64,000 bases of DNA from Actinomycetota bacterium (GTDB lineage Bacteria; Actinomycetota; Aquicultoria; Subteraquimicrobiales; UBA9087), in contig JASEEZ010000005.1 in the NCBI GenBank assembly GCA_030019215.1, forward strand, positions 26,838-90,837, given 5' to 3'. The notes below the pieces were generated by a model. The model saw only the letters and a list, made by a program, of their open reading frames with translations, did no database searches and had not been told where the DNA came from. Within the stretch, counting starts at the first letter, position 1. Each line of letters opens with the position of its first letter. Below, one piece after another: positions 34,049 to 44,582 of this stretch. The position numbers and the translations under genes are program-made.

Positions 34049-35785
34049 ATGCTTCGGGAGCTACACATCAAGAACTTTGCCCTTATCGACGAGTCCTATC
34101 TGGAGCTTGGAGAGGGACTTACCGTCCTGACTGGCGAAACGGGAGCCGGGAAGACGATCATTATCGAGGCAATGAATCTGCTCATCGGTGAGCGAGCCGA
34201 TACCACCCTCATTAGAACCGGTAGTGCCCAGGCTCACGTCGAAGGTTTGTTCTCCCTCGAATCTAGCCATTTGATCCCTGAATTCGATTGGGAGGAACTT
34301 TCCCCCGATGCGAGAGGCGAGTTTGTAATCTCTCGCATTATTTCCAACGAGGGCAAGAGCAAGTGCTATATTGGGGGAAAGTTGGTTGCTTTGGGTTCTC
34401 TGTTGTCTCTGGGAAATAACCTGGTTGATCTTCACGGACAGCACGAGCATCAATCCCTCTTAAAGCCCGCTCTTCATCTAGATTATCTGGACATGTATGG
34501 TGGTGAGGAGCTTTCGAAGTTGAGGGGAGAGTTTGCCGAGGGCTATCGGAAGCTTGATGATTTGAGACAGGAACTTGAGCGACTTTGTTTGAACGAGGCT
34601 GAGAGGTTGAAGCGAATTGACTTACTCAAGTTTCAGATCGATGAGATCGAAAGGGCAAATCTTCAGCGAGGCGAGGGAGAGAGTTTGAACAGAGAGCGGG
34701 CTATATTGAGGAACGCTGAGGGGCTTTACTCAGCAAGTCAGCAAGCTTACCAAGCTATCTCTGGCGATGAAACCCTCCAGGGAGCCTTGGATTGTGTGCA
34801 CCAAGCTGTTCAGGAGATGAAGACGGTCTCCAGTATAGATGAGAATCTGGATGAAATTTGCCGAACTCTCGAGTCCCTTTCGTACGAGATGGAGGATTGT
34901 GCGCGCTGCCTCAATGCTTATCGAGAGGGAATAGATTTTAGCCCCGGGCGTCTGGATGAGATAGAGTCACGTCTGGCACTCGTGGATTTGTTGAAGAAAA
35001 AGTATGGGAAGAGCATTGAAGAGATCATTGGATATAAGGATAAAGCTGAAGTTGAGCTCGATGAATTAGCGGATAGTGGGAATAGGGCACAAGCTTTAGA
35101 GGGTGAAGTGGCTGAGTTAGAGGAAAAACTGGGTTTGCTTGCAGGTAAAATTTCCGATGCAAGAAGGGGGATAGCGTCACGATTTGAAAAAGAGGTTCAG
35201 CTCCAACTCCAGGAGTTAAATATGGCCAATGCGAGGTTTAAGGTTGCCATTGAGCAGGAGCCTTGTCTAGGTGGATTACCAGTGGGGAAAAAGAGTCTTA
35301 AGGCTTCACCGCAAGGGGTGGACCAGGTTGAATTTCTGATCTCGCCCAATCCCGGTGAACCCCTGAAATCTTTGGCGAAAATAGCTTCCGGAGGCGAGAT
35401 CTCTCGAATAATGCTGGCATTGAAAATTATCCTGGCTGGAATAGATAACATCCCCATCTTAATTTTCGACGAGATAGACGTGGGAATAGGGGGAAAGGCC
35501 GCCTCTGCCATCGGTCAAAAACTGGCCCTGTTGGCTCGAAATCATCAGGTGGTCTGTGTCACGCATCTTCCTCAAATTGCCTCTTTTGCCGACAGGCATT
35601 TTTATGTTTATAAAAAGGAAGTCGAGGGGAGAACATCGATACGGGTGGAACCCCTTGATTCGGAAGGGCGAACCAATGAACTTGCCCGCATGCTTAGTGG
35701 CGCGGCTGTTTCTGCGGTTTCTAGAAAGCATGCCAAGGAGATGATAGAATCGGCAGAAAAAGTGAAGGTGGCAGTCAGAGGATGA
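34049..35785 (+). CDS. recN: DNA repair protein RecN
   Basis: SMC-like ATPase in double-strand-break repair; 578 aa. Walker A TGETGAGKTIIIEAM at ~residue 30-44, paired coiled coils (~residues 155-200 and 270-365), the signature ASGGEISRIMLALK, and Walker B LIFDEIDVGIGG. ATG at 34,049 with AGGGAGAG; an upstream in-frame start at 34,022 lacks support. Confidence 0.96.
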   Translation: MLRELHIKNFALIDESYLELGEGLTVLTGETGAGKTIIIEAMNLLIGERADTTLIRTGSAQAHVEGLFSLESSHLIPEFDWEELSPDARGEFVISRIISNEGKSKCYIGGKLVALGSLLSLGNNLVDLHGQHEHQSLLKPALHLDYLDMYGGEELSKLRGEFAEGYRKLDDLRQELERLCLNEAERLKRIDLLKFQIDEIERANLQRGEGESLNRERAILRNAEGLYSASQQAYQAISGDETLQGALDCVHQAVQEMKTVSSIDENLDEICRTLESLSYEMEDCARCLNAYREGIDFSPGRLDEIESRLALVDLLKKKYGKSIEEIIGYKDKAEVELDELADSGNRAQALEGEVAELEEKLGLLAGKISDARRGIASRFEKEVQLQLQELNMANARFKVAIEQEPCLGGLPVGKKSLKASPQGVDQVEFLISPNPGEPLKSLAKIASGGEISRIMLALKIILAGIDNIPILIFDEIDVGIGGKAASAIGQKLALLARNHQVVCVTHLPQIASFADRHFYVYKKEVEGRTSIRVEPLDSEGRTNELARMLSGAAVSAVSRKHAKEMIESAEKVKVAVRG

Positions 35786-35788
35786 GTC

Positions 35789-36559
35789 ATGGAGATTGGA
35801 AGCCAAGATAGAGCTGGGCGACGCAGTAATCGTCAGAGGGTTTATAGGCCTCGCAGGAACCGGGGCTTTTTACTGGCTCTTATCTTTGCTTTCATCGTTT
35901 GTCTTGTGGTCTGGGGGCGGGGGTTCGGGGGAAAATCTTCGGAGATCGATTCCACCGAGGAGCTGAATATTTCCTCCAGTACTTTAGAGGGAGCTTCATT
36001 TTTTTCCCGCGTGAGTTCCACCGATTTGATTATCCATTTTCCAGCGGATTTTTCTGAGATGATAGCGATCGGCTTTCACCAAGCTTCTAATCCAAAGGCT
36101 TACCCTCTGGAACCCATTGGGCATTGTCTCGTGGATGAGACGACGCAAACGGTGAGCGAGACGATATCGAAATCTAAATTTCCCACCCTTTTCGTGATGA
36201 ATGCCAGAGGGAGGGGAGGTTCTCCCACCTCGGCGGCGGATGTAGCCGTCAAGCCCGGTACTTTGATTAGGAGTCCGGTTGATGGCGTGGTGACCAAGAT
36301 AAAGACCTATTATCTATATGGAAAGCATCCAGATTATCATGTTGAGATAGAACCCAGGGGTCATCCTGAGCTCCGAGTGGCCATGATTCATCTTGATGAA
36401 TTGGAGGTAAAAGTGGGAAGCAAGGTGAGTCATGGAAAGACGGTGGTGGGGAAGGTTCGCAGACTCTCGCGATTACAATCCCAGATAGATAGATATTTAC
36501 CGGAGCATTACGATCATGTTCACATACAGGTTAATCCCTACGAACCGGAGGGAGAGTAG
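35789..36559 (+). CDS. Membrane-anchored M23/LytM-like protein
   Basis: A 256-aa protein: a very basic N-terminus (RRSNRQRVYRPRRNR), one transmembrane helix (~residues 26-45), and a C-terminal beta domain with SPVDGVVTKIKTYYLYG, HLDELEVKVGSKVSHGKTVVGKV and DHVHIQV, which match the lysostaphin/M23 fold and its HxH strand. The first metal-ligand motif HxGxD is not clear, so it may be a non-catalytic regulator. It lies three bases after recN and before steA, suggesting a cell-wall or division role. Confidence 0.78.
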   Translation: MEIGSQDRAGRRSNRQRVYRPRRNRGFLLALIFAFIVCLVVWGRGFGGKSSEIDSTEELNISSSTLEGASFFSRVSSTDLIIHFPADFSEMIAIGFHQASNPKAYPLEPIGHCLVDETTQTVSETISKSKFPTLFVMNARGRGGSPTSAADVAVKPGTLIRSPVDGVVTKIKTYYLYGKHPDYHVEIEPRGHPELRVAMIHLDELEVKVGSKVSHGKTVVGKVRRLSRLQSQIDRYLPEHYDHVHIQVNPYEPEGE

Positions 36560-36620
36560 CTGTCGTTAATGTCTTTAATTACACAAGGGATTCAGTTTCC
36601 GCCGGGTTTGGGAGGAATTT

Positions 36621-37742
36621 ATGCATTACGCGGGTACCGCGAAGCTGGATAAGCGAACGAAAAATTTGGTTAAGCGTCTGAAGGCCAAGGATATTGCCAT
36701 TATCGACCACGCCGACCTCGACAGGGTAACCGCCGAGTCGCTTCTGGAGACGAAGGTTAAAGTGGTTGTGAATGCCAGTCCATTTATGACTGGTCGTTAT
36801 CCGAACATCGGTCCCCTGATTCTATACTCGGCCGGAGTACATCTCATCGATGAGGTGGGCCAGGGGATCTTTCAAAAAGTTAGTGAGGGTGAAAAGTTGG
36901 TGGTTCGAGACGGAGAACTCCTTCGCGATGGTGAACTCGTAGGCCAGGGGAAGGTTCTTGCTCATCAGGATATTCAAGATATCCTGGAGAGGGGCAAGAA
37001 AAGCCTGGATGCCGAGTTGGAAAGGTTTGCGACTAACACCCTTCGCCACATTCAGGAGGAAAAGGGCCTGCTTCTGGAGGAAGTCGAATTGCCCGATATT
37101 ACCACGCAATTTTCTCGATGTCAGGCGTTGATTGTGGTTAGGGGCTACGACTACAAGGAAGACCTTCAGGCCTTGCGGGCATACATCCGCGAGGTCAAAC
37201 CAGCCATAGTGGGGGTGGATGGGGGAGCCGACGCCTTGATGGACGAAGGTTATAAGCCCGATTTGATCGTAGGCGATATGGACAGCGTGAGCGATAAGAC
37301 TCTTCTTTCCGGGGCGGAGCTTGTGGTTCACGCTTATCCAGATGGACGGGCTCCTGGCCTTTCTCGTCTCAAAAATTTGGGTCTTTCCCCCAAGGTTTTT
37401 AAAGCTCCCGGGACCAGTGAAGATATAGCCCTCCTCCTGGCTTACGAGAAGGGTGCGGAGCTCATAGTGGCCGTTGGAACCCACGCTCATCTGATTGAAT
37501 TTTTGGATAAAGGAAGGCAGGGAATGGCCAGCACCTTTCTGGTGCGTCTCAAAGTAGGAAGTCGGTTGGTCGATGCCAAGGGAGTCAGCAAGCTCTATCG
37601 GAGCAGAGCCAGGATATCTGATTTGGTGATCATTTTATTGGCTGCTCTGGTGACGGTCGTTGCTGTTATTATCGCCTCACCCCTTGTTCGTCAACTCATC
37701 AGGTTGATAATTTTAAATTTACGACTCATGTTGGGTACCTGA
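36621..37742 (+). CDS. steA: SteA-like cytokinetic ring protein
   Basis: A 373-aa protein of the actinobacterial SteA family: the N-terminal LVKRLKAKDIAIIDHADLDRVTAESLL segment, a thiamine pyrophosphokinase-like domain (VGVDGGADALMDEGYKPDLIVGDMDSV, with a C-terminal APGTSEDIALLLAYEKGAELI), and a C-terminal transmembrane helix at ~residues 335-355. SteA with its membrane partner SteB acts in septation in Corynebacterium. The next gene is the SteB/MctB-like partner. Confidence 0.93.
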   Translation: MHYAGTAKLDKRTKNLVKRLKAKDIAIIDHADLDRVTAESLLETKVKVVVNASPFMTGRYPNIGPLILYSAGVHLIDEVGQGIFQKVSEGEKLVVRDGELLRDGELVGQGKVLAHQDIQDILERGKKSLDAELERFATNTLRHIQEEKGLLLEEVELPDITTQFSRCQALIVVRGYDYKEDLQALRAYIREVKPAIVGVDGGADALMDEGYKPDLIVGDMDSVSDKTLLSGAELVVHAYPDGRAPGLSRLKNLGLSPKVFKAPGTSEDIALLLAYEKGAELIVAVGTHAHLIEFLDKGRQGMASTFLVRLKVGSRLVDAKGVSKLYRSRARISDLVIILLAALVTVVAVIIASPLVRQLIRLIILNLRLMLGT

Positions 37743-37756
37743 AGGGAGATGAAAGA

Positions 37757-38641
37757 ATGCTGGATATGAGGTATCACGTTGTTTCCTTGGTGGCAGTCTT
37801 TTTGGCCTTGGGCCTCGGGATTTTGCTGGGCACGGTCGTTGTGGACAAAGGGTTGCTGGTCGAACAGCAGAAGGCACTGGTTAAGAACCTGGAAACGAGC
37901 TACGACGAGATTCGCAATAAGAACAAGTCTCTTGAGAGGGAGCTGGAGACCGAGAGGAAGAGGAATGAAGAGTTTCAGCAAGGCGTCTTTGGCTCCCTTG
38001 TTGCGGGGCAACTTGAGGGGAGAAGAGTAGCGGTGATTACAACGACATCTGTCTCCGAGACCGTTCAGAAGGATTTGGTTGATACTCTAAGTAAAGGGGG
38101 AGCGGAGGTCTCCACCATCAATATAATCTTTCCCGACTTCGAGATCGGAAATAAAGAAATGAGCGAGAGGTTGCGCTCTCTCTTTCCCGAGGAGAAACTC
38201 TCCAGTGAGGAACTGATGGCCAAAATCTTGGAAAGATTGGCAGGGGAGGTCGGGACACCCTCCGAACTCTTTTTTCTCAAGGAGCTGGCGGGAGCGGGAT
38301 TGATTGGATTAAGCGCAGAGGGAAATTTACCCGCTGATAGCGTGGTTGTTTTCGGGGGTAGCCCGGGAAAATCCACCGCTGCGGAACTCGATGTGCCCTT
38401 GATAACGGGGCTTAAGGAGTTAGGGTTGACGGTAGTGGGGGTGGAGACGACGGGGGTCAAGACATCGTATATAGCCTCCTATAAAGAGGGGGGAGTCGCC
38501 ACCGTCGATAGCGTTGACGCTCTCCCCGGTCGAGTGGCTTTAGTCTATGCCCTGCGGGGCAGGATGGGCAATTATGGAGTCAAGCCCACGGCTCAAAGCT
38601 TGCTTCCTGTGCTGGAAGAGTCCACGGAGGGTGAAGAGTAG
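37757..38641 (+). CDS. SteB/MctB-like membrane protein (copper transporter family name)
   Basis: A 294-aa protein: one N-terminal transmembrane helix (MRYHVVSLVAVFLALGLGILLG), a coiled coil (~residues 35-75), then an alpha/beta extracytoplasmic domain. This is the MctB family, annotated as a copper transporter in mycobacteria and as SteB when paired with SteA. Pairing with steA 14 bp upstream favours a division role. ATG behind AAGGGAGATG. Confidence 0.9.
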   Translation: MLDMRYHVVSLVAVFLALGLGILLGTVVVDKGLLVEQQKALVKNLETSYDEIRNKNKSLERELETERKRNEEFQQGVFGSLVAGQLEGRRVAVITTTSVSETVQKDLVDTLSKGGAEVSTINIIFPDFEIGNKEMSERLRSLFPEEKLSSEELMAKILERLAGEVGTPSELFFLKELAGAGLIGLSAEGNLPADSVVVFGGSPGKSTAAELDVPLITGLKELGLTVVGVETTGVKTSYIASYKEGGVATVDSVDALPGRVALVYALRGRMGNYGVKPTAQSLLPVLEESTEGEE

Positions 38642-38644
38642 AAG

Positions 38645-39319
38645 TTGAAATCGAAGGTCATTGCATTGGTCCCAGCCTATAACGAGTCTGAGAATATCGA
38701 GTTAACTGTGAGCTCTCTGAGAGGTGTGGGTCTCATCGATGAGATAGTGGTGGTGGACGATGGTTCGACCGATGATACGGGAACCAGAGCGTCGATAGCC
38801 GGGGCCAAGGTGATCGCCCTTGAACGAAATCTGGGTAAAGGCGAGGCTCTGAATGTGGTTTTAAAGAACATCGGTGACGATTATGATTTCTTGCTTTTTA
38901 TAGACGGTGATTTGGGGGACTCTGCTTCCGAAGCGGAGAAGCTTCTAAAGCCCGTTGTTCACGGCGAGGTCGATATGGCCATCGCCGATTTTCCTAGACC
39001 CCGGGTCAAAGGGGGAATTGGATTGGTCAAGAAACTCGCTCGGTGGGGGATAAAGCGCTGTGCCGGTCTTGAAGTGAGTGAGCCGCTTTCTGGCCAGAGG
39101 GCAATGACCCGGGAAATCATTCAGGGAGTGAAGAAACTCGATGGAGGTTTTGGTGTGGAGGTCGCTCTCACCATTGATGCAGCTCGACTCGGTTGCAGGA
39201 TTGTAGAGGTTCCCACCACCATGTCCCACAGGGAAACCGGAAGGAATATAGCGGGCTTTCTTCATCGAGGTCGTCAATTTTACGCCGTTCTAAAAACGAT
39301 TTTGCGTCGTCTGAGGTGA
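38645..39319 (+). CDS. Family 2 glycosyltransferase
   Basis: A 224-aa GT-A fold enzyme of the DPM1/polyprenyl-phosphate type: VPAYNESENIELTV, VVVDDGSTDDTG, FIDGDLGD (DxD-like). No membrane helices are evident, so it is a short cytosolic form. TTG start, 3 bp after the previous stop; overlaps the ribosome binding region of the next glycosyltransferase gene. The sugar and acceptor are unknown. Confidence 0.88.
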   Translation: MKSKVIALVPAYNESENIELTVSSLRGVGLIDEIVVVDDGSTDDTGTRASIAGAKVIALERNLGKGEALNVVLKNIGDDYDFLLFIDGDLGDSASEAEKLLKPVVHGEVDMAIADFPRPRVKGGIGLVKKLARWGIKRCAGLEVSEPLSGQRAMTREIIQGVKKLDGGFGVEVALTIDAARLGCRIVEVPTTMSHRETGRNIAGFLHRGRQFYAVLKTILRRLR

Positions 39320-39324
39320 ATTCA

Positions 39325-40158
39325 TTGTTTTTCCTGTTTTTGATACTTTCCTTTGGGTTGAGTGTGTTGAGCTTCCCTTGTCTTCTCTCTTTACTGGCTG
39401 CCTCCAGTTATCTGCGGGAGAATTACGAGGGCAGAAAGGTTCCCGCCGGTGGTGGAATCCTCATCCTTCTCAGTTTCATTGGCGTCTTGGCCATCGTTGT
39501 GTTGGCGAGCAGGGAGATTCTCCATTTCTTCCAAGAGTGGCTTCCTCCCCTGGTTATCCTGATGCTGGGAGTCGGTTTTTTGGGTCTTCTGGACGATCTT
39601 CTGGGGACTCGGGCCTTTGGTGGATTCAGGGGACATTTCAGGGAGCTCGCCAGGGGACACCTGACCTCGGGAGCCATCAAGGCCATCGGTGGGGGGTTAC
39701 TCTCCCTTTATGTGGCGGGATTCTTCTCCAAGAGCTTGCCTCTTCTCTTTTTGAACGCCCTTTTGCTGGCACTCTGTATCAATACCTTTAATTTGCTCGA
39801 CCTTCGACCTGGACGGGTGCTTAAAACCTTTTTGATACTGGGACTGGTTATGTTTCTGTCCTCCTCCGGACATCGATTCTGGGATCTCTGGGGCATCCTT
39901 CTGGGACCGGTTGCTCTTCTCCTATGGGCTGATCTCGGGGAGAAAGTTATGCTGGGCGATGTTGGATCGAATGTTCTGGGGGCTGTTATTGGTTTTAGTT
40001 TTATGATTAACTTTAGCTGGATGGTAAATCTCGTGGTTGTGGGTGTACTTGTCGTCGTACAACTTTACGCGGAAAAGTACTCCATCACTGAGCTGATTTC
40101 CAGGATAAGTGTGCTTCGTTGGCTCGATGAGTTTGGCAGAAAAGGCAAGATAGTATAA
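39325..40158 (+). CDS. GT4/MraY-like UDP-sugar:polyprenyl-phosphate transferase
   Basis: A 277-aa polytopic protein (about nine hydrophobic segments) with GT4 family marks: KVPAGGGI near the N-terminus, GLLDDLLG (DD motif), [13 protein letters not shown] (NxxNxxD) and [11 protein letters not shown]. This resembles WecA/MraY enzymes but is shorter. TTG at 39,325 is preferred because GAGGTGA lies five bases upstream. Likely works with the adjacent GT2 in an envelope glycan pathway. Confidence 0.88.
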   Translation: MFFLFLILSFGLSVLSFPCLLSLLAASSYLRENYEGRKVPAGGGILILLSFIGVLAIVVLASREILHFFQEWLPPLVILMLGVGFLGLLDDLLGTRAFGGFRGHFRELARGHLTSGAIKAIGGGLLSLYVAGFFSKSLPLLFLNALLLALCINTFNLLDLRPGRVLKTFLILGLVMFLSSSGHRFWDLWGILLGPVALLLWADLGEKVMLGDVGSNVLGAVIGFSFMINFSWMVNLVVVGVLVVVQLYAEKYSITELISRISVLRWLDEFGRKGKIV

Positions 40159-40171
40159 AGGAGGATTCGTT

Positions 40172-41782
40172 TTGACGAAACACATTTTTGTCACCGGTGG
40201 AGTGGTTTCCTCATTGGGCAAGGGCATTACCTGCGCCTCGCTCGGAATGTTGCTGAAGTCCAGGGGGCTCAAGGTTACTATCCAGAAACTCGACCCATAT
40301 CTCAACGTGGACCCTGGAACGATGAATCCATTTCAGCATGGTGAAGTTTTTGTCACCGAGGATGGAAGCGAGACCGATCTCGATCTGGGGCACTATGAGC
40401 GCTTCATCGATGAGAACCTGAAGCGGGATTGCAACGTAACTGCCGGTCAGATTTACTGGTCGGTCGTAACCAAAGAGAGACAGGGGGAATTTCTTGGGGG
40501 GACTGTTCAGGTCATCCCACATGTTACCAATGAGATAAAGGATAGGATCCGGAAATTGGCTTCACAGAACGAACCAGATGTAGTCATCACGGAGGTCGGC
40601 GGAACGGTTGGTGACATCGAGAGCCTGCCTTTCCTCGAGGCGATCAGGCAGTTCAGAGAGGATATTGGTAGGGAGAATGTATTGTATATCCATGTGACCC
40701 TCATTCCTTACCTGAGTGCGCCGGCTGAGCTTAAGACCAAACCAACGCAGCACAGTGTCAAGGAGCTTCGCAGTATTGGAATTCAACCGGACATCATCGT
40801 CTGCCGTTCAGATCGGTCCTTGAGCGAGGATCTGAAAAATAAGATAGCTCTCTTTTGCGACGTTGAACCAAGGGCGGTTATCTCCGCTCTCAATGCCCCG
40901 AGCGTATACGAAGTGCCCCTTTTGCTTCACGAGGAGAAGATGGACGACATTGTGATCGAGCACCTTCATTTGAAGTGCAAGGAGGCGGACTTTTCTGAGT
41001 GGAAAGCCTTGGTGAAGAAGATCAAAGACCTCAAGCACAAGGTGAAGATCGCCATAGTTGGGAAGTATGTGCAACTGCCCGATGCCTATATAAGTATTGT
41101 GGAGGCCCTCAAACATGGTGGCTTCCATCACAATGCTGAAGTGGAGATATGCTGGGTGGATGCGGAAACCATCGATCCCCGAGAGGTCGAGAGGAAGTTG
41201 GCCAAGTTTGACGGTGTTTTGGTTCCTGGTGGATTTGGTGTGCGAGGGATTGAGGGCAAGGTTCATGCGGTGAGATATGCCAGGGAGAAGGGGATACCCT
41301 TTTTGGGAATTTGTCTGGGACTTCAATGTGCGGTGGTGGAGTTCGCTCGCAATGTCGTTGGCCTTGAGAAGGCAAATAGCTTGGAGTTCGATCCGGATAC
41401 ACCTCATCCGGTGATATTCCTCATGCCCACGCAGAGAAAGGTTAAGGAGATGGGCGGGACCATGCGTTTGGGTGCTTATCCTTGCAAGATTAAGCCGGGC
41501 ACCAGGGCGTATGAGGCTTACCGGAGTGATCTGGTTTTCGAACGCCACCGCCATCGTTATGAGGTAAACAATGCTTACCGGGATCAGCTTGCTCAAAAAG
41601 GAGTGGTTTTTAGCGGTCTCTACCCCGATGAGGATCTCATCGAGATCGTGGAGTTTAAGTCTCATCCATGGTTTGTTGCTTCCCAGTTTCATCCAGAGTT
41701 TAAGTCTGGACCAACCCGACCCCACCCCCTTTTTAGAGATTTCATTGGAGCGGCACTCAGGGTGGCGAAGAGTCGGAAGTGA
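40172..41782 (+). CDS. pyrG: CTP synthase
   Basis: ATP- and glutamine-dependent amination of UTP; 536 aa, full length. Synthase domain: [19 protein letters not shown] and [21 protein letters not shown]-terminal class I amidotransferase: PGGFGVRG, the nucleophile in [13 protein letters not shown], and the catalytic HPE in [11 protein letters not shown] start with AAGGAGGA. The steA/mctB-pyrG neighbourhood is typical of actinobacteria. Confidence 0.97.
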   Translation: MTKHIFVTGGVVSSLGKGITCASLGMLLKSRGLKVTIQKLDPYLNVDPGTMNPFQHGEVFVTEDGSETDLDLGHYERFIDENLKRDCNVTAGQIYWSVVTKERQGEFLGGTVQVIPHVTNEIKDRIRKLASQNEPDVVITEVGGTVGDIESLPFLEAIRQFREDIGRENVLYIHVTLIPYLSAPAELKTKPTQHSVKELRSIGIQPDIIVCRSDRSLSEDLKNKIALFCDVEPRAVISALNAPSVYEVPLLLHEEKMDDIVIEHLHLKCKEADFSEWKALVKKIKDLKHKVKIAIVGKYVQLPDAYISIVEALKHGGFHHNAEVEICWVDAETIDPREVERKLAKFDGVLVPGGFGVRGIEGKVHAVRYAREKGIPFLGICLGLQCAVVEFARNVVGLEKANSLEFDPDTPHPVIFLMPTQRKVKEMGGTMRLGAYPCKIKPGTRAYEAYRSDLVFERHRHRYEVNNAYRDQLAQKGVVFSGLYPDEDLIEIVEFKSHPWFVASQFHPEFKSGPTRPHPLFRDFIGAALRVAKSRK

Positions 41783-41791
41783 GGGGCCTGT

Positions 41792-42916
41792 TTGGTGCTA
41801 GATTCTAAGCGGCTGGTTAAAACCTTCATCGAACTTGTCGAGATCGATAGCACCACCTTTGACGAGAAGAAAGTAGCTGATTATCTCATCGATAAGTTAA
41901 AAGAGCTGGGGGCGGATGTCAGGGTGGATTCGGCAGGGGAGAAGGTGGGAAGCAACACTGGCAATGTGATCGCTCGCCTTCCCGGTGACTTCCCAACACC
42001 CGCCATTTTATTTGACTCCCACATGGATACCGTGGAACCCGGTGTGGGCATTAAACCGAGGGTGGAGGGAGGAGTCATTCGAAGTGATGGGAAGACGATT
42101 CTGGGAGCTGACGATAAAGCGGGAGTGGCCGCCATTTTGGAACTTCTCCAATCTTTGAGCGAGCAAACTTTCCCTCATGGTGATGTCGAGGTCGTTTTTA
42201 CCATCGCTGAGGAGAGAGGGTTGCTCGGTTCTAAGAACCTCGATCTGACCCAATTTAAATCCAAACTCGCTTACGTTCTTGATGGGGAGGGGCCTGTGGG
42301 AAGGATAACTCTCAAGGCCCCTTCGCAGAATTCAATCAAGGTACTGTTCAAAGGAAAGGCGGCTCATGCCGGGGTGTGTCCAGAGAAGGGAATAAACGCT
42401 ATCCAGGCCGCCGCCAGGGCTATCTCCAAGATGAAGCTGGGCCGTATCGATGAGGAGACCACTGCCAATATCGGTATCATAAGGGGCGGGTTGGCTCCCA
42501 ACATCGTGCCGGAGGAGTCCTTTGTTGAGGGGGAGGCGCGAAGCCATTTACTAGAGAAACTGCGAGTTCAGACTGAACACATGCGCCAATGTTTCTTGAG
42601 GGCTGGCGAGAGCACGGGGGCCAGAGTGGATATCGATGTGGAGAGGTCATTCGATGGTTTTTCCCTGGATGAAGAGTCCGAGGTCGTAAAGTTTACCACT
42701 ATGGCTATGCGAAGGGTTGGTTTGAGGCCAAAGTTCGTAGTCAGCGGTGGAGGAAGCGAGGCGAATATCTTCAATAAAGGAGACATTCCCGCGGTTAATC
42801 TGAGTGTTGGAGCAAGGGATGTGCACTCCACCCGGGAGTGGATAACCGTTGCTGACTTAGAATCTCTTGTGAAGGTGCTTATCGAGATGGTGAGGATGAC
42901 GGGGAACCGACCATGA
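41792..42916 (+). CDS. M20 family peptidase (peptidase T-like)
   Basis: A 374-aa two-zinc exopeptidase. The first metal motif is DSHMDTV, the bridging Asp is in GADDKAGVAAILE, and EERGLLGSKN holds the catalytic Glu. A dimerisation lid occupies ~residues 185-290. Peptidase T-like tripeptidase is the nearest class, but other M20 hydrolases cannot be excluded. TTG or GTG start near 41,792; 4-bp overlap with the next gene. Confidence 0.9.
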   Translation: MVLDSKRLVKTFIELVEIDSTTFDEKKVADYLIDKLKELGADVRVDSAGEKVGSNTGNVIARLPGDFPTPAILFDSHMDTVEPGVGIKPRVEGGVIRSDGKTILGADDKAGVAAILELLQSLSEQTFPHGDVEVVFTIAEERGLLGSKNLDLTQFKSKLAYVLDGEGPVGRITLKAPSQNSIKVLFKGKAAHAGVCPEKGINAIQAAARAISKMKLGRIDEETTANIGIIRGGLAPNIVPEESFVEGEARSHLLEKLRVQTEHMRQCFLRAGESTGARVDIDVERSFDGFSLDEESEVVKFTTMAMRRVGLRPKFVVSGGGSEANIFNKGDIPAVNLSVGARDVHSTREWITVADLESLVKVLIEMVRMTGNRP

Positions 42917-43998
42917 TAAGCGTGAGACGGGGAACTGTAATTGAGATACTGGCCAAACGGACGGGGTTAACGGAGGTTAAAGTTGAGCTTGAGGGTGATG
43001 TTTTTGCGGCTCTCAATTATGATGAGTTGACCGGTGATATTTGTACTGGTGATGAGGTGCTTCTCAATACCACGGCTCTGGAGCTTGAGTTGGGCACGGG
43101 AGGCAAGCACATTGTTTTGTGGAATCTTCGTCACGGGGAGACTTCTTCCTCCCAGCCCGGACATATCATGAAGCTCAGATACACACCCTTGCAGATGAAG
43201 TGTCTTTCCGTCGAAGAACAGGAAAGCCCACACCATCAAATGTTGCAGAAAAAACCCGATCTACAAGGTATGCCGGTAATTGTTGGGACGCTTCATAGTC
43301 AGCTCCCAGCAGTTGCTCTGACCATCAAAAAGATAAGCCCTGAGACAAAGATAGCCTACATAATGACCGACGGTGGGGCTCTTCCCCTCGCCTTTAGTAA
43401 CTTAGTGCATGAGCTCAAGGATAGGGGGGCCATTGATGCCACGATCACCATTGGTCACGCTTTCGGTGGGGATTTGGAGGCGGTCAATGTCTACAGTGGG
43501 CTGATGAGCGCGAAGGCGGTTGCCCAGGCTGATGTAGCTCTGGTGGTGATGGGGCCCGGCATTGTGGGAACCGACACCCCCCTGGGTTTCAGTGGCGTTG
43601 AACAGGGGGAGATCATCAATGCGGCGGGTGTTCTCAGGGGAACACCAATCGCCATTCCCCGTGTGAGTTTCAAGGACAAGAGACCTCGCCATCGGGGTGT
43701 GAGCCATCACACGCTGACTGCTCTTTCTCTCATTGCTCTGGTTCCATGCACCATCCCGATCCCCAAAATGCCCAATGAGAAGATGAACATCGTTTTGAGG
43801 CAGCTTCGCGAGAGTGGAGTGGCGGCGAAGCACCGGGTTGAGGTGATCGACAACGACGTAACTCTCGGGGTTTTGGAGGGATCCGGTTTGGAGATCACCA
43901 CGATGGGTCGAACGGTGTGTGAGGATCCCGAATTTTTTCAAACGGCGGGGACATCCGGGCTTTACGCCGTGAAGATCTTGGGGGAATCAACAACTTAG
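42913..43998 (+). CDS. DUF3866 family protein
   Basis: A 361-aa protein of the DUF3866 family, found mainly in actinobacteria and related lineages. No catalytic motif is recognised. Notable segments are VVMGPGIVGTDTPLGFSGVEQ, RDKRPRHRGVSHHT-like KDKRPRHRGVSHHTLTAL, and a small N-terminal beta domain. It overlaps the M20 peptidase by 4 bp and precedes a NUDIX gene; function unknown. Confidence 0.85.
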   Translation: MISVRRGTVIEILAKRTGLTEVKVELEGDVFAALNYDELTGDICTGDEVLLNTTALELELGTGGKHIVLWNLRHGETSSSQPGHIMKLRYTPLQMKCLSVEEQESPHHQMLQKKPDLQGMPVIVGTLHSQLPAVALTIKKISPETKIAYIMTDGGALPLAFSNLVHELKDRGAIDATITIGHAFGGDLEAVNVYSGLMSAKAVAQADVALVVMGPGIVGTDTPLGFSGVEQGEIINAAGVLRGTPIAIPRVSFKDKRPRHRGVSHHTLTALSLIALVPCTIPIPKMPNEKMNIVLRQLRESGVAAKHRVEVIDNDVTLGVLEGSGLEITTMGRTVCEDPEFFQTAGTSGLYAVKILGESTT

Positions 43999-44030
43999 GA
44001 TAGTGAGAATTTGGAATTGGGGGTTTGCGT

Positions 44031-44582
44031 ATGGGCAACGATTGTTACCGGGCGATTAAATCCGAAGTCAAATTTGAGGGGGAGGTTATCACCCTCTTTG
44101 TGGACGAGGTTAAAATGCCGTGGGGGGACATCCGTGAGCGGGAATACGTGAGACACAAGGGTGCTGTGGGCATCGTTGCTTTGACCGATGAGAATGAGGT
44201 TTATCTGGTCAAGCAGTATCGTCATCCCACTGGCGGGGTGCTTCTGGAAATACCAGCAGGAAAGCTGGATGGCAGGGAAGACCCCTTGAGCTGTGCCATC
44301 AGGGAGCTAAGGGAGGAGACGGGCAGCGTATGTCGGGAGATGGTGAAGCTAGCCGAGTTTTATACTACCCCCGGTTACAGCGATGAATTTTTCTATCTCT
44401 ATCTGGCCACCGGTCTTGAAGAGGGAGCGAGGGAGCCCGAGGACGATGAAGAGCAGGAGTTAGAGGTGCTAAAGGTTTCCTTGAATGAAGCTTTCGAGAT
44501 GATCTCCTCGGGAAAGATAAGGGACGGTAAGACCATCGCAGGGCTGGCTTTGACCGAGAAGTTGCTTAAAGGCAAGATGTAA
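44031..44582 (+). CDS. NUDIX hydrolase (ADP-ribose pyrophosphatase-like)
   Basis: A 183-aa protein with a full Nudix box: GKLDGREDPLSCAIRELREETG (G-x5-E-x7-REUxEExGU). The fold matches ADP-ribose pyrophosphatase NudF (YRHPTGGVLLEIPAGKL). Cleaves nucleoside-diphosphate sugars in known members. ATG at 44,031 behind TTGGGGGTTT. In Bacillus a similar gene also lies near xerD and deoB, as here. Confidence 0.93.
   Translation: MGNDCYRAIKSEVKFEGEVITLFVDEVKMPWGDIREREYVRHKGAVGIVALTDENEVYLVKQYRHPTGGVLLEIPAGKLDGREDPLSCAIRELREETGSVCREMVKLAEFYTTPGYSDEFFYLYLATGLEEGAREPEDDEEQELEVLKVSLNEAFEMISSGKIRDGKTIAGLALTEKLLKGKM

Noticed and set aside
40808..41725. Long minus-strand ORF opposite pyrG (305 aa)
   Set aside because: Antisense shadow of the conserved CTP synthase; no motif or ribosome binding site.
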